Below, in pieces: positions 40,222-50,600 of a stretch of 64,000 nucleotides of DNA. Location of the stretch: the NCBI GenBank assembly GCA_046351595.1, contig JAXLYE010000009.1, positions 496,001-560,000 of the forward strand, given 5' to 3'. The notes under the pieces were generated by a model. It searched no databases. It was not told the origin of the DNA and saw only the letters and a list, made by a program, of their open reading frames with translations. Origin of the DNA: JAXLYE01 sp046351595 (lineage in GTDB: Bacteria > Myxococcota_A > Polyangia > Palsa-1104 > JAEUJZ01). A program made the position numbers and the translations under genes. The number at the start of each line of letters is the position of its first letter. Position 1 is the stretch's first letter.

Positions 40222-41204
40222 CCCGCTTCCCGATCGAGCTCATGCCGCCGGCCGCCTCGACGTCGGCCGCGCGCGTGGACCGCATGTTCGCGGCGCTCAG
40301 CGTGATGTGGCTGGTGCTGTGCACGGTGCTGGCCGCGCTCATCCTGTTCTTCGCGATCTACTACCGGAAGGGGAACCGGGTGGATCGCAAAGACCCGCTG
40401 ACCGAGAACCCCCTGTTGGAAGCGGCGTGGATCGCGGGGCCGCTGGTCGTATTCCTGGGCCTGTTCGTGTGGTCCGCCCGCGTCTACCTGTTCGAGCAGC
40501 AGGCGCCGTCGAGCGCCATGGAGATCTACGTCGTCGGCAAGCAGTGGATGTGGAAGGTGCAGCACCCGCAGGGGCGGCGCGAGATCAACGAGCTGCACGT
40601 CCCGCTCGGCCGCCCGGTGAAGCTGTGGATGACCTCTGAAGACGTGATCCACAGCCTCTACATCCCAGCGTTCCGCATCAAGATGGACGTTTTGCCCGGG
40701 CGCTACACCACGCAGTGGTTCGAGGCCACGCGCCCCGGCCGCTACCACCTCTTCTGCGCCGAGTACTGCGGCACCAACCACGCCGGCATGGGCGGCTTCG
40801 TCGAGGTGATGGAGCCGGCGGAGTACGAGCGCTGGCTGCGCAGCGGCACCGCGCCCGGCGCCACCGGAGCGACGCTGGCCGAGGGCGGTCAGGAGCTGTT
40901 CACGAAGCTCGGCTGCGCCTCCTGCCACGGCGGCAACGGCGAGGGCGGGCCGCGCGGACCGAGCCTGCACAACCTGCTCGGCCGCGAGGTCCGGACGACC
41001 GCGGGCACCGTCATCGTCGCCGACGAGAACTACCTGCGCGAGTCGGTCCTCGATCCGCAGGCCCGGGTGGTGGCCGGATTCCCGCCGCTCATGCCGAGCT
41101 ACAAGGGGCAGCTGCGCGAGGACGATCTCTTGCGCCTCCTCTCGTTCATCAAGACGCTCCGTGACACCAGCGGACAGACCGCGCAGCCCGGAGGCAGCCC
41201 GTGA
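40218..41204 (+). CDS. coxB: cytochrome c oxidase subunit II with fused cytochrome c (caa3 type, 328 aa)
   Basis: Two N-terminal membrane helices, then the CuA domain with a His in DVIHSLYIPAF and the ligand set CAEYCGTNHAGM. The C-terminal domain is a class I cytochrome c: CASCH, with the axial Met in FPPLMPSYKGQL. This fusion defines a caa3 oxidase. The start overlaps SCO (ATGA); the end overlaps coxA (GTGA). Confidence 0.95.
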   Translation: MTRFPIELMPPAASTSAARVDRMFAALSVMWLVLCTVLAALILFFAIYYRKGNRVDRKDPLTENPLLEAAWIAGPLVVFLGLFVWSARVYLFEQQAPSSAMEIYVVGKQWMWKVQHPQGRREINELHVPLGRPVKLWMTSEDVIHSLYIPAFRIKMDVLPGRYTTQWFEATRPGRYHLFCAEYCGTNHAGMGGFVEVMEPAEYERWLRSGTAPGATGATLAEGGQELFTKLGCASCHGGNGEGGPRGPSLHNLLGREVRTTAGTVIVADENYLRESVLDPQARVVAGFPPLMPSYKGQLREDDLLRLLSFIKTLRDTSGQTAQPGGSP

Positions 41205-42856
41205 CCGCCTTGCCCATCGCGCCCGCAGCGGACGCCGCGCCGCAGCCGAGCTACCTGAGCCACGACTACCGCCTGCGCTCGTGGCTGCTCACCACGGATC
41301 ACAAGCGCATCGGGGTCCTTTACCTGATCGCGATCGTCCTGTTCTTCCTGATCGGCAGCTTCGCCGCGTTCCTCATGCGGCTGGAGCTATTGACCCCGGA
41401 TCCGGATCTGCTCGCCGCGGACACCTACAACAAGCTGTTCACGATGCACGGCGTGATCATGGTGTGGTTCTTCCTGATCCCGTCCATCCCGACGGTGCTC
41501 GGCAACTTCCTGGTGCCGCTCATGATCGGCGCGCGCGACCTTTCGTTCCCGCGCCTCAACCTGCTCAGCCTGTACCTGTTCATCGGCGGCGGCGCCTTCA
41601 CCCTGTGGGCGCTCGTGCGCGGCGGCGTCGACACCGGCTGGACCTTCTACACGCCCTACAGCACCACCTACGCCAACAGCCACGTCATCCTGATGGTGAC
41701 CGGCATCTTCATCTCGGGGTTCTCGTCCATCCTGACGGGCCTGAACTTCATCGTCACCATCCAGCGCATGCGCGCTCCGGGAATGACCTGGTTCCGCATG
41801 CCGCTGTTCATCTGGGCGCAGCTGTCCACCGCGATCATCCTGGTTCTGGCGACGCCGGTGCTAGCCATCGCGCTCGTGCTCATCGCCATCGAGCGCCTGC
41901 TCGGCATCGGCATCTTCGACCCGGCGCTCGGCGGCGATCCGCTGTTGTTCCAGCACCTGTTCTGGTTCTACTCCCACCCCGCGGTCTACATCATGATCCT
42001 GCCCGGCATGGGCGTGATCAACGAGGTCATCACCTGCTTCGCGCGCCGCCGCATCTTCGGCTACCGCATCGTCGCCTACGCCACCATCGCCATCGCCACG
42101 CTGGGCTTTCTGGTCTGGGGCCACCACATGTTCGTCTCCAGCCAGTCCCTGCTCGCCGGGCTCCTGTTCTCGCTCCTGAGCTTTTTGGTCGCGATTCCCT
42201 CCGCGATCAAGGTCTTCAACTGGACCATGACCCTGCACAAGGGACGGATCTCATTCGAGACGCCGATGCTCTACGCGTTCGGCTTCATCGGCATGTTCAC
42301 CGCCGGCGGCCTGACCGGCCTGTTCCTGGCCTCGATCGCGGTCGACGTACACGTCACCGACACCTACTTCGTCGTCGCCCACTTCCACTACATCATGGTC
42401 GGCGGCATGGTCATGGCCTTCCTGGGCGGCCTGCACTTCTGGTGGCCCAAGATCAGCGGCCGCATGTACCCCGAGTGGCTGGGCCGCGTCGCCGCGGTGG
42501 CCATCTTCCTCGGCTTCAACCTGACGTTCTTCCCGCAGTTCATCCTCGGCTATCTGGGAATGCCGCGGCGCTACCACATCTACCCGCCGGAGTTCCAGGT
42601 GCTGAACGTGATGTCGACGCTGGGCGCCTCGGTGCTCGGGCTCGGGTACGTCCTGCCGATCCTGTACCTTGTGTGGTCCCTGCGCTGGGGCCGGCGCGCG
42701 CCGGCGAACCCCTTCCATGCGACCGGCCTGGAGTGGCGCGTCCCGTCCCCGCCGCCCGAGCACAACTTCGAGGAGACGCCGCTCGTCACCGAAGACGCGT
42801 ACAGCTACCCCGCGGAAGCAGAAGACAGCGCCGACGCAGACAAGGAGGGCGCATGA
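41201..42856 (+). CDS. coxA: cytochrome c oxidase subunit I (551 aa)
   Basis: Haem-copper oxidase catalytic subunit with twelve helices. The low-spin haem His lies in TMHGVIMVWFFLIP, the CuB site in WFYSHPAVYIMILPGMG (His-Tyr crosslink) with WGHHMFVSS, and the haem pair in VVAHFHYIMVGG. SHPAVY with a Ser before His, in place of the Glu-containing form, indicates an A2-type heme-copper oxidase. The start is a GTG that overlaps coxB by four bases. Confidence 0.96.
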   Translation: MTALPIAPAADAAPQPSYLSHDYRLRSWLLTTDHKRIGVLYLIAIVLFFLIGSFAAFLMRLELLTPDPDLLAADTYNKLFTMHGVIMVWFFLIPSIPTVLGNFLVPLMIGARDLSFPRLNLLSLYLFIGGGAFTLWALVRGGVDTGWTFYTPYSTTYANSHVILMVTGIFISGFSSILTGLNFIVTIQRMRAPGMTWFRMPLFIWAQLSTAIILVLATPVLAIALVLIAIERLLGIGIFDPALGGDPLLFQHLFWFYSHPAVYIMILPGMGVINEVITCFARRRIFGYRIVAYATIAIATLGFLVWGHHMFVSSQSLLAGLLFSLLSFLVAIPSAIKVFNWTMTLHKGRISFETPMLYAFGFIGMFTAGGLTGLFLASIAVDVHVTDTYFVVAHFHYIMVGGMVMAFLGGLHFWWPKISGRMYPEWLGRVAAVAIFLGFNLTFFPQFILGYLGMPRRYHIYPPEFQVLNVMSTLGASVLGLGYVLPILYLVWSLRWGRRAPANPFHATGLEWRVPSPPPEHNFEETPLVTEDAYSYPAEAEDSADADKEGA

Positions 42857-43503
42857 GCCTCTTCAAGCTGGAGCCGCTGGCGATGCAGTTCGACGACCCG
42901 GAGCAGCAAGAGGAGGCCTCCTCCTTCGGGATGTGGGTCTTTCTGGTCACCGAGATCATGCTCTTTGGCGGCCTGCTCGCCGGCTACACCGCCTACCGCT
43001 TCCTGCACCCCGAGATCTTCGCCATCGGCAGCCGCCACCTAGATCTCAGCCACGGCGCCCTCAACACCGCGGTCCTGCTCGTGAGCAGCTTCACGATGGC
43101 GCTGGCGCTGCACGCGGCGCAGTCCGGGAAGCGGCTGCGCCTGTTCCTGCTCCTCCTCTGCACGCTGGCGCTCGGCGCGGCCTTCCTGTTCATCAAGGGG
43201 CTGGAGTGGCACACGCTCTATCTCGATCACTTGATGCCGGCCGCGCGCTTCACGCCGCGGGCTCCGGGACCGCGCCTCGAGCTGTTCTTCCTGCTCTATT
43301 TCCTCTTGACCGGCCTGCACGCGCTGCACCTGCTCATCGCGCTGGGGCTCGTCGCGCTGCTCGTGCTCCTGGCGCTCGCCGGGACGATCTCGCCCGCCTA
43401 CTACACGCCGGTCCTGGTCGTCGGGCTGTACTGGCACTTCGTCGACGTGGTGTGGATCTACCTGTACCCGCTGCTCTACCTCGTGAACAGGAGCGGCGCA
43501 TGA
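42853..43503 (+). CDS. coxC: cytochrome c oxidase subunit III (216 aa)
   Basis: Five-helix subunit III. It carries FGMWVFLVTEIMLFGGLLAG, a Glu in FIKGLEWHTLY and the final helix YWHFVDVVWIYLYPLLYL. ATGA overlaps at both ends link it to coxA and coxD. Confidence 0.94.
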   Translation: MSLFKLEPLAMQFDDPEQQEEASSFGMWVFLVTEIMLFGGLLAGYTAYRFLHPEIFAIGSRHLDLSHGALNTAVLLVSSFTMALALHAAQSGKRLRLFLLLLCTLALGAAFLFIKGLEWHTLYLDHLMPAARFTPRAPGPRLELFFLLYFLLTGLHALHLLIALGLVALLVLLALAGTISPAYYTPVLVVGLYWHFVDVVWIYLYPLLYLVNRSGA

Positions 43504-43904
43504 TCCGCTCGCACTCTCCCGCGCTCTACGCCGGTGTCACGCTGGCGCTGCTGGCGCTGCTCGGGCTCAGCACCGCGGTGGCGTTCCTGGATCTGGGGCG
43601 GCTCAACGCCGTGCTGGCGCTGCTCATCGCGTCCGCGAAGGCGCTATTGGTGATGCTGTTCTTCATGCACCTTGCGCGCGGCGGCGCGGCGCCCCGGATC
43701 GCGGCGATCCTCGGCTTCCTGATGCTCGGACTGATGGGCGTCCTGGCCCTGAGCGACTACGTCGCCCGCAACCGCGAGGTGCACCGCGTGCTGCCCGTCC
43801 CGCAGAGCGAGGTGCCGCTGCTCTTGGACCCCGCGCAGCGGTCGAGCGACCGACCGGAGCAGCACCCGCCTCCGTCCAGCGAGCGGAGCGTGATGCGGCA
43901 GTGA
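43500..43904 (+). CDS. coxD: cytochrome c oxidase subunit IV (134 aa)
   Basis: Three-helix subunit IV family protein: LNAVLALLIASAKALLVMLF followed by FMHLARGG (the family's K-x-x-L-V-x-x-x-F-M-x-L pattern) and a third helix. The C-terminal 30 residues are hydrophilic, which is longer than usual. Last gene of the overlapping chain. Confidence 0.88.
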   Translation: MIRSHSPALYAGVTLALLALLGLSTAVAFLDLGRLNAVLALLIASAKALLVMLFFMHLARGGAAPRIAAILGFLMLGLMGVLALSDYVARNREVHRVLPVPQSEVPLLLDPAQRSSDRPEQHPPPSSERSVMRQ

Positions 43905-43929
43905 GCCAGACTTCAAAGAGGAGGCGACG

Positions 43930-45678
43930 ATGGCAGCGACAGCGGCAGACATCCTGATCGAAACCCTTTTGGAGTGGGGCGTGGACGTGATCTTCGGCCT
44001 GCCCGGCGACGGCATCAACGGGATCATGGAGGCCCTGCGCCAGCGCAAGGATCAGATCCGCTTCATCCACGTCCGCCATGAGGAGGCGGCCGCGTTCATG
44101 GCCTGCGGCTACGCCAAGTTCACCGGCAAGCTGGGCGTGTGCCTGGCGACCTCCGGGCCCGGCGGCATCCACCTGCTCAACGGCCTGTACGACGCGAAGC
44201 TCGACGGGCAGCCGGTGCTCGCAATCACCGGCATGCAGTACCACGACCTGATCGGTACGCACACCCAGCAGGACGTGCAGCTCGATCGGCTGTTCCAGGA
44301 CGTGTGCGTCTACAACGCGCGGGTCATGGGCGCCGCGCACGTCGACAACGTCGCGCACCTGGCCTGCCGCACCGCGCTCGCCCGCCGCGGCGTCGCGCAC
44401 ATCACCATCCCGGTCGACACGCAGGAGATGAAGGTCGAGCACCGCTCGCCGCGCAACAAGGCGCAGCACAACACCGAGATCTTCACGCAGGGCGCGCAGC
44501 TCGCCTCCGAGCTGGATCTGAGCCGCGCCGCCGATGTCCTCAACACCGGCAAGAAGGTCGCGATCCTCGCCGGTCGCGGCGCGCTCGGGGCCGCGGAGGA
44601 GCTCGAGCAGGTGGCCGAGCTCCTGGCCGCCCCCATCGTCAAGGCGCTGCTCGGCAAGGGCGCGGTGCCCGACGACAGCCCCTACACCACGGGCGGGCTC
44701 GGGCTGCTCGGCACCGAGCCCTCGCAGGACGTCATCAGCGGCTGCGACACGCTGCTGCTGTGCGGCTCGTCGTTCCCGTACATCGAGTTCCTGCCCAAGC
44801 CCGAGCAGGCGCGCGCGGTGCAGATCGACGTCGATCCGGTGCGCATCGGGCTGCGCTACCCCGTCGAGGTCGGGCTCGTCGGGGATGCCCGTCGCGTCCT
44901 GACCTCGCTGCGCGCGCTCCTGCAGCGCAAGGAGGACCGCAGCTTCCTGAACAAGGCGCAGTCCGCGATGAAGGAGTGGAACCAGCTCATGCAGGAGCTC
45001 GGGACGCGCACGGACCACCCGATGAAGCCGCAGGTCGTCGCGCACGAGCTCGGGAAGCGGCTGGCGCCGGACGCGGTGCTGGCCTGCGACAGCGGCACGA
45101 TCACGACGTGGTGGGCGCGGCAGATCCCGGCCCGGCGCGGGCAGCTGCACAGCGTGTCCGGGACGCTGGCGACCATGGCCTGCGGCCTCCCGTACGCCAT
45201 GGCGGCGCAGGTCGCGTACCCCGATCGGCAGTGCGTGGCCTTCGTCGGGGACGGCGGCTTCTGCATGCTGATGGCGGAGTTTGCGACGTGCGTGCAGCAC
45301 AAGCTGCCGGTCAAGGTCGTGGTGATCAAGAACAACACGCTCGGCCAGATCAAGTGGGAGCAGATGGTGTTCCTGGGCAACCCCGAGTATGGCTGCGACC
45401 TTCTGCCCATCGACTTCGCGGCCATCGCCCGCGCCTGCGGCGGCACGGGCCTGCGCATCGACGACGCCAGCCGGTGCGGCGCGATCCTCGAGGAGGCGCT
45501 CGCGACGCCGGGCCCGGTGCTGATCGAGGCCGTCGTCGATCCGCTGGAGGCGCCGCTGCCGGCCAAGATCAAGCCCAAGCAGGCGGTCCACTTCGCGGAG
45601 TCGGTGCTCAAGGGTGAGCCGGACGCCGGCAAGATCATCCGCAACGTATTGGACAGCAAGGTGCGCCAGCTCGTCTGA
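43930..45678 (+). CDS. thiamine pyrophosphate-dependent pyruvate oxidase/dehydrogenase (PoxB-like, 582 aa)
   Basis: Three-domain ThDP enzyme. The catalytic Glu is in RHEEAAAFMACGYAKFTGK; the ThDP/Mg motif is VGDGGFCMLMAEF with IKNN downstream; the central domain has LAGRGALGA and an FAD-type pocket. The overall pattern fits pyruvate:quinone oxidoreductase more than acetolactate synthase. If so, it would feed electrons to quinone directly. SD AGAGGAGG before the ATG. It begins 25 bases after coxD, so it could share its transcript. Relatives include sulfoacetaldehyde-type and indolepyruvate-type enzymes; pyruvate is the best guess. Confidence 0.8.
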   Translation: MAATAADILIETLLEWGVDVIFGLPGDGINGIMEALRQRKDQIRFIHVRHEEAAAFMACGYAKFTGKLGVCLATSGPGGIHLLNGLYDAKLDGQPVLAITGMQYHDLIGTHTQQDVQLDRLFQDVCVYNARVMGAAHVDNVAHLACRTALARRGVAHITIPVDTQEMKVEHRSPRNKAQHNTEIFTQGAQLASELDLSRAADVLNTGKKVAILAGRGALGAAEELEQVAELLAAPIVKALLGKGAVPDDSPYTTGGLGLLGTEPSQDVISGCDTLLLCGSSFPYIEFLPKPEQARAVQIDVDPVRIGLRYPVEVGLVGDARRVLTSLRALLQRKEDRSFLNKAQSAMKEWNQLMQELGTRTDHPMKPQVVAHELGKRLAPDAVLACDSGTITTWWARQIPARRGQLHSVSGTLATMACGLPYAMAAQVAYPDRQCVAFVGDGGFCMLMAEFATCVQHKLPVKVVVIKNNTLGQIKWEQMVFLGNPEYGCDLLPIDFAAIARACGGTGLRIDDASRCGAILEEALATPGPVLIEAVVDPLEAPLPAKIKPKQAVHFAESVLKGEPDAGKIIRNVLDSKVRQLV

Positions 45679-45719
45679 GTCTGGGCGGCGCAGGGGATGT
45701 GGAGGAGGCGGAGGAAACC

Positions 45720-47480
45720 ATGTTGAGAGAGCTTGGACGCATTCGGTCGCGGGCGCAGCGGCGCTCGTATGACGCGGTGGTCGTGGGCGCGGGACCCAAC
45801 GGGCTCGCGGCGGCCATCGCCATCGCCCAGGCCGGGCGCTCGGTGCTCCTGGTCGAGCGTGCGTCCGAGGTCGGCGGCGGAGTGCGCTCCGCGGAGCTGA
45901 CGATGCCGGGGTTCCAGCACGACATCTGCTCGGCGGTGTACCCGCTCGGTGTCGCCTCTCCGTTCCTGCGCACGCTGCCGCTGTCGCAGCTTGGCCTGGA
46001 GTGGATCCAGCCTCCGGTCCCGCTGGCCCACCCGCTGGACGACGGCAGCGCCGCGCTGCTCGAGCGCTCCGTCGAGGCGACCGCCGCGCGCCTGGGCAAG
46101 GACGGCCCCGCGTACCAGCGCCTGATGGGGCCTCTGTCGCGCCGCTGGAAGCAGGTGCTGCGCGACACCCTGGGGCCGCTGCGCGTGCCGCACCACCCGT
46201 TCATCAGCGGCTACTTTGGCCTGTACGCGATCCGCTCCATCGACGGCGTGGTGCGCAGCCTGTTCGAGGGCCCGCACGCGCGCGCGATGCTCGCCGGCAT
46301 CTCGGCGCACGCGATGCTGCCGCCCGACTCGATCGTCTCGGCGGCGTTCGCGCTGATGCTCGGGATGTGCGGGCACGCGGTGGGCTGGCCGATCCCGCGC
46401 GGCGGGGCGCAGCGTGTGGCCGAGGCGCTGGCGGCGCTGCTGCGCGCGCTCGGCGGCGAGATCCTGGTCGATGCCGAGGTGCATACGCTGGACGAGCTGC
46501 CGGCGGCTTCGGCGATCCTGTGCGACGTGACGCCGCGGCAGCTGCTGCGCATCGCCGATCAGCGGCTGTCGTCCCGCTATCGCCGCAAGCTCGAGGCGTA
46601 TCGCTACGGACCGGGCGTCTTCAAGATCGACTGGGCGCTCTCGGGTCCGATCCCCTGGCGCGCGCCGGAGTGTGCGCAAGCCGGGACCGTGCACCTCATC
46701 GGGACGCTCGACGAGATCGCGGCGGCCGAGCGCGCGGTCACGCGCGGCGATGTGCCCGAGCGCCCGTACGTGCTGCTGTCGCAGCCCAGCCGCTTCGACG
46801 ACACGCGCGCGCCGGCGGGGAGCCACACCGCCTGGGGCTACTGCCACGTGCCGCACGGCTCGTCTGCAGACATGCGCGACCGCATCGAGGCGCAGGTCGA
46901 GCGCTTCGCTCCGGGCTTCCGCGAGCTCGTGCGGGCGCGCCACCTGATGACCGCGCAGCAGCTGGAGGTGCACAACCCCAACTGCGTCGGCGGCGACATC
47001 AGCGGCGGCCTCGCGGATCTGCGGCAGCTGTTCACGCGGCCGGCCGGGCTGCTCCATCCCTATGACACCTCGGATCCGGGTCTGTTCCTGTGCTCGGCGT
47101 CGACTCCGCCTGGGGGCGGCGTGCACGGGATGGGCGGCTACTTCGCGGCGCAGCGAGCGCTGCGAAGGATCGATCAGGCGATGCGCGAGCGCGCCCGCAG
47201 CCGGAGCGTTCCCGCCCAGAGCGCGGGGGGCTCCGCGTCGGGCTCCGGCGTCCTGCGCGCGGGTTCGTGGGGACAGGAGCCCATCGCCGGAACGGACCCA
47301 GAGAGCGGCGGGCGAACGACCGCGCGCGTGCACGGCGTGGAGCGCTGGCTGGCCCGGAACCGCACCTGGCTCGTGCCGCTGGCCGGCAGCGTGCTGGCCG
47401 CGGCACTCGGAGCCGCCTGGCGGGAGCGACGGCCGCGCCCGGGCTGGATGAGGCGGATCGCATGGCTCGCGCGCCCGTAG
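45720..47480 (+). CDS. FAD-dependent oxidoreductase of the phytoene-dehydrogenase/PYROXD2 type with C-terminal membrane helix (586 aa)
   Basis: N-terminal Rossmann FAD motif DAVVVGAGPNGLAAAIAIAQ followed by VLLVERASEVGGGVRS. The C-terminal FAD motif is LFLCSASTPPGGGVHGMGGY. The extra C-terminal segment has a linker and then one hydrophobic helix (TWLVPLAGSVLAAALGAAW) with a basic end, an atypical addition that would tether the enzyme. The ATG at 45720 has GGAGG upstream. Substrate unknown; no carotenoid gene is nearby. The location between PoxB-like and formate dehydrogenase genes suggests a respiratory or stress role, which is inference. Confidence 0.8.
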   Translation: MLRELGRIRSRAQRRSYDAVVVGAGPNGLAAAIAIAQAGRSVLLVERASEVGGGVRSAELTMPGFQHDICSAVYPLGVASPFLRTLPLSQLGLEWIQPPVPLAHPLDDGSAALLERSVEATAARLGKDGPAYQRLMGPLSRRWKQVLRDTLGPLRVPHHPFISGYFGLYAIRSIDGVVRSLFEGPHARAMLAGISAHAMLPPDSIVSAAFALMLGMCGHAVGWPIPRGGAQRVAEALAALLRALGGEILVDAEVHTLDELPAASAILCDVTPRQLLRIADQRLSSRYRRKLEAYRYGPGVFKIDWALSGPIPWRAPECAQAGTVHLIGTLDEIAAAERAVTRGDVPERPYVLLSQPSRFDDTRAPAGSHTAWGYCHVPHGSSADMRDRIEAQVERFAPGFRELVRARHLMTAQQLEVHNPNCVGGDISGGLADLRQLFTRPAGLLHPYDTSDPGLFLCSASTPPGGGVHGMGGYFAAQRALRRIDQAMRERARSRSVPAQSAGGSASGSGVLRAGSWGQEPIAGTDPESGGRTTARVHGVERWLARNRTWLVPLAGSVLAAALGAAWRERRPRPGWMRRIAWLARP

Positions 47481-47668
47481 AGCCCGACGGTGCGGTGAGC
47501 TCTTTCCGCCGCGCCAGAAAGTGCTGGCCGCTCTCGATCGCGCGCGCCATGTTTTGGGAAGCCGCGCTCCCACAGCCGTACGTGAAGGGTCCGGGAGCGC
47601 ACTCAGAGTATTCCGCAGGCGCCGCGTTCACGCGGTCGCTGCCAACGCAGAACGCATAGGAGACGCCC

Positions 47669-50600
47669 ATGTCCAAGCCTGCTGCTCCTTCGTCCGCCGC
47701 TGCCGCCAGGGGCTTGCACCGTCCGCGCCGTCCGATCCAGCCCTACAGCCCAAAGACGCTGGACAAGGCGCCGCGCACCGACGGTGCCACCGTGACGGAC
47801 AGCGTCTGTCCGTACTGCGCCGTCGGCTGCGGGATGAAGATCTACAGCAAGGGCGGACGCGTCATCAACATCGAGGGCAACCCCCAGAGCCCGATCAACG
47901 AGGGGACGCTCTGTCCCAAGGGCGCCAACAGCTTCCAGCTCGCGGTCAACCCGCACCGCGAGACCCAGGTGCTGTACCGCGCTCCGTTCTCGGATCGCTG
48001 GGAGACGCGCTCGCTCGACTGGGCGATGGACCGCATCGCGCAGCTCGTCAGAGAGACGCGCGATCGGGACTATGCTTTGACCACAAAGGACGGGCGCACG
48101 CTCGGCGCCGTCCGCTCGATCGGCACGCTCGGCGGCGCGACGCTCGACAACGAAGAGAACTACCTGATCAAGAAGCTGTTCTGCGGCGGGCTGGGCGTCG
48201 TATCGATCGAGAACCAGGCGCGGATATGACACAGCGCCTCGGTGCCCGGTCTGGGCGCCAGCTTCGGTCGCGGTGCGGCCACCAACTACCAGCAGGACCT
48301 CGCCAACAGCGACTGTGTCCTCATCATGGGCTCGAACATGGCGGAGGCGCACCCGGTCGGGTTCCGCTGGCCGCTGCGCGCGCGGGAGCGCGGGGCGAAG
48401 CTCGTGCACGTGGATCCGCGGTTCACGCGGACCTCGGCGCTGTGTGATGTGCACGTGCAGATCCGCGCGGGGACGGACATCGCGTTTTTGGGCGGGCTCA
48501 TAAACTACGTCCTTTCGCACGAGCGCTGGTTCAGGGAGTACGTCCTTGCGTACACCAACGCCGCGACGCTGGTGCAGGACGGGTTCCAGGACACCGAGGA
48601 CCTCGACGGGCTGTTCAGCGGCTACCAGCCGGACGAGCACCGCTATGACACGAAGAAGGGACACTGGGGTTATGAGCAGCCGCAGGACTCCCAGAGTGCA
48701 GCCAAGGCTCCCGAACAGCCCTCTGTGAAGTCCGCGGGCCAGGGCGCGGGCTCGGAGTCGAAGCAGGCCGGGGAGGCGCACGGCATGCACGGCCCCTCGA
48801 CGATGGGCGGGGCGAGCCACCACGGCGCCGTGCGCGCGCAGGCGACGCGCGCGCCGGCCGGAGAGCCGCCCGCGGATCCGACGCTCGAGCACCCGCGCTG
48901 CGTGCTCAACGTGCTGCGGCGGCACTTCTCGCGCTATACGCCCGAGCGGGTCGCCGCGATCTGCGGCTGCACGCCGGAGCAGCTCGTCCGGGTCGCGGAG
49001 CTCTTGTGCGAAAACTCCGGCCGCGAGCGCACCAGCGCCATCGTCTACGCGGTCGGCTGGACGCAGCACACCACCGGCGTGCAGATGATCCGTGCCGCGT
49101 CGATCCTGCAGCTGCTCCTGGGCAACATCGGCCGACCCGGCGGCGGCATCATGGCCATGCGCGGCCACGCCAGCATCCAGGGCTCGACGGACATCTCGAC
49201 GCTGTACGATCTGCTGCCCGGCTACCTGGCGCAGCCCGCGGTGGATCCGGGCCACGAGAGCCTGGACCGCTACGTCGAGCACGAGAGCCTGCCGACGGGA
49301 TACTGGGCGCGCTTCCGTAGCTTCATCGTCAGCCTGCTCAAGGCCTGGTACGGCGACGCCGCGACCGCGCAGAACGACTTCTGCTTCGACTGGCTGCCGC
49401 GCCTCGACGGCGACTACTCGCAGCTGCCGTACTTCGACCGGATGACGCGGGGCGAGGTCCGCGGCTACTTCCTCATCGGACAGAACCCTGCGGGCGGCGG
49501 CCCCAACGCCGGACTGCACCGCGCCGGCCTGCGCCAGCTCGACTGGCTGGTGGTCCGCGACTGGTTCCAGATCGAGAGCGCGACGTTCTGGCGCAGCGAT
49601 CCGCAGGGTCCTCCGCCGCAGGCGGTGAAGACCGAGGTCTTCTTCCTCCCGGCCGCCGCGGTGCCCGAGAAGGACGGTACGTTCACCAATACGCAGCGGC
49701 TCCTACAGTGGCACGACAAGGCCGTGGATCCAAAGGGAGACTGCCGCTCGGACGCGTGGTTCATCTACCACCTGGGCAAGCGGCTGAAGGCGCTGTATCA
49801 GGGCTCGAACAAGCTCCAGGACCAGCCGCTCCTGCGGCTGACCTGGGACTACGATCACGACGAGCCGCCGCGCCTCCCGGACGGCTCACCGAGCCGTATT
49901 CCAGACGAGCCGGATCTGCACAAGGTTCTGAAGGAGATCAACGGTCAGGATCTGACGCACGTCGATCCGCACACTGGCCGACCCGAGCTGCTCTCGGACT
50001 TCGGGCAGCTGCGTGAGGACGGGACCACCGCGTGCGGCTGCTGGATTTACTGCGGCGTCTACCCTTCGCACGATCGGAACCGCGCCCGCTCGCGCGTCCC
50101 CAGCGAACACAACCCGCTGCACCCGGACTGGGGCTTCGCCTGGCCGCTCAACCGCCGCATCCTGTACAGCCGCGCGTCCGCGGATCCGCAGGGCCGTCCC
50201 TGGTCCGAGCGCAAGCGCTACGCGTGGTGGGACGAACCGAGCCAGCGCTGGACCGGACTGGAGGAGCCGGACTTCGAGCCGGACAAGCCGCCGGACTACC
50301 GCCCGCCCAAGGACACGCGCGGCCTCGACTCGATCGGCGGCGCCGAGCCGTTCCTCATGAAGCCGGACGGCAAGGGCTGGCTGTTTGCGCCGGGCGGGAC
50401 CAAGGACGCGCCGCTGCCCGCGCACTACGAGCCGGTGGAGTCGCCGGTCGCCAACGCGCTCTATACGCAGCAGGACAGCCCGACGGTGCGGCGGCTGGAG
50501 GGACCGCTCAACCCCCTGGCCGCGAGCCCGAGTGGCGAGTACCCCATCGTCGCCTGCACGTTCCGGCTGACCGAGCACTACTTGAGCGGACCGATGAGCC

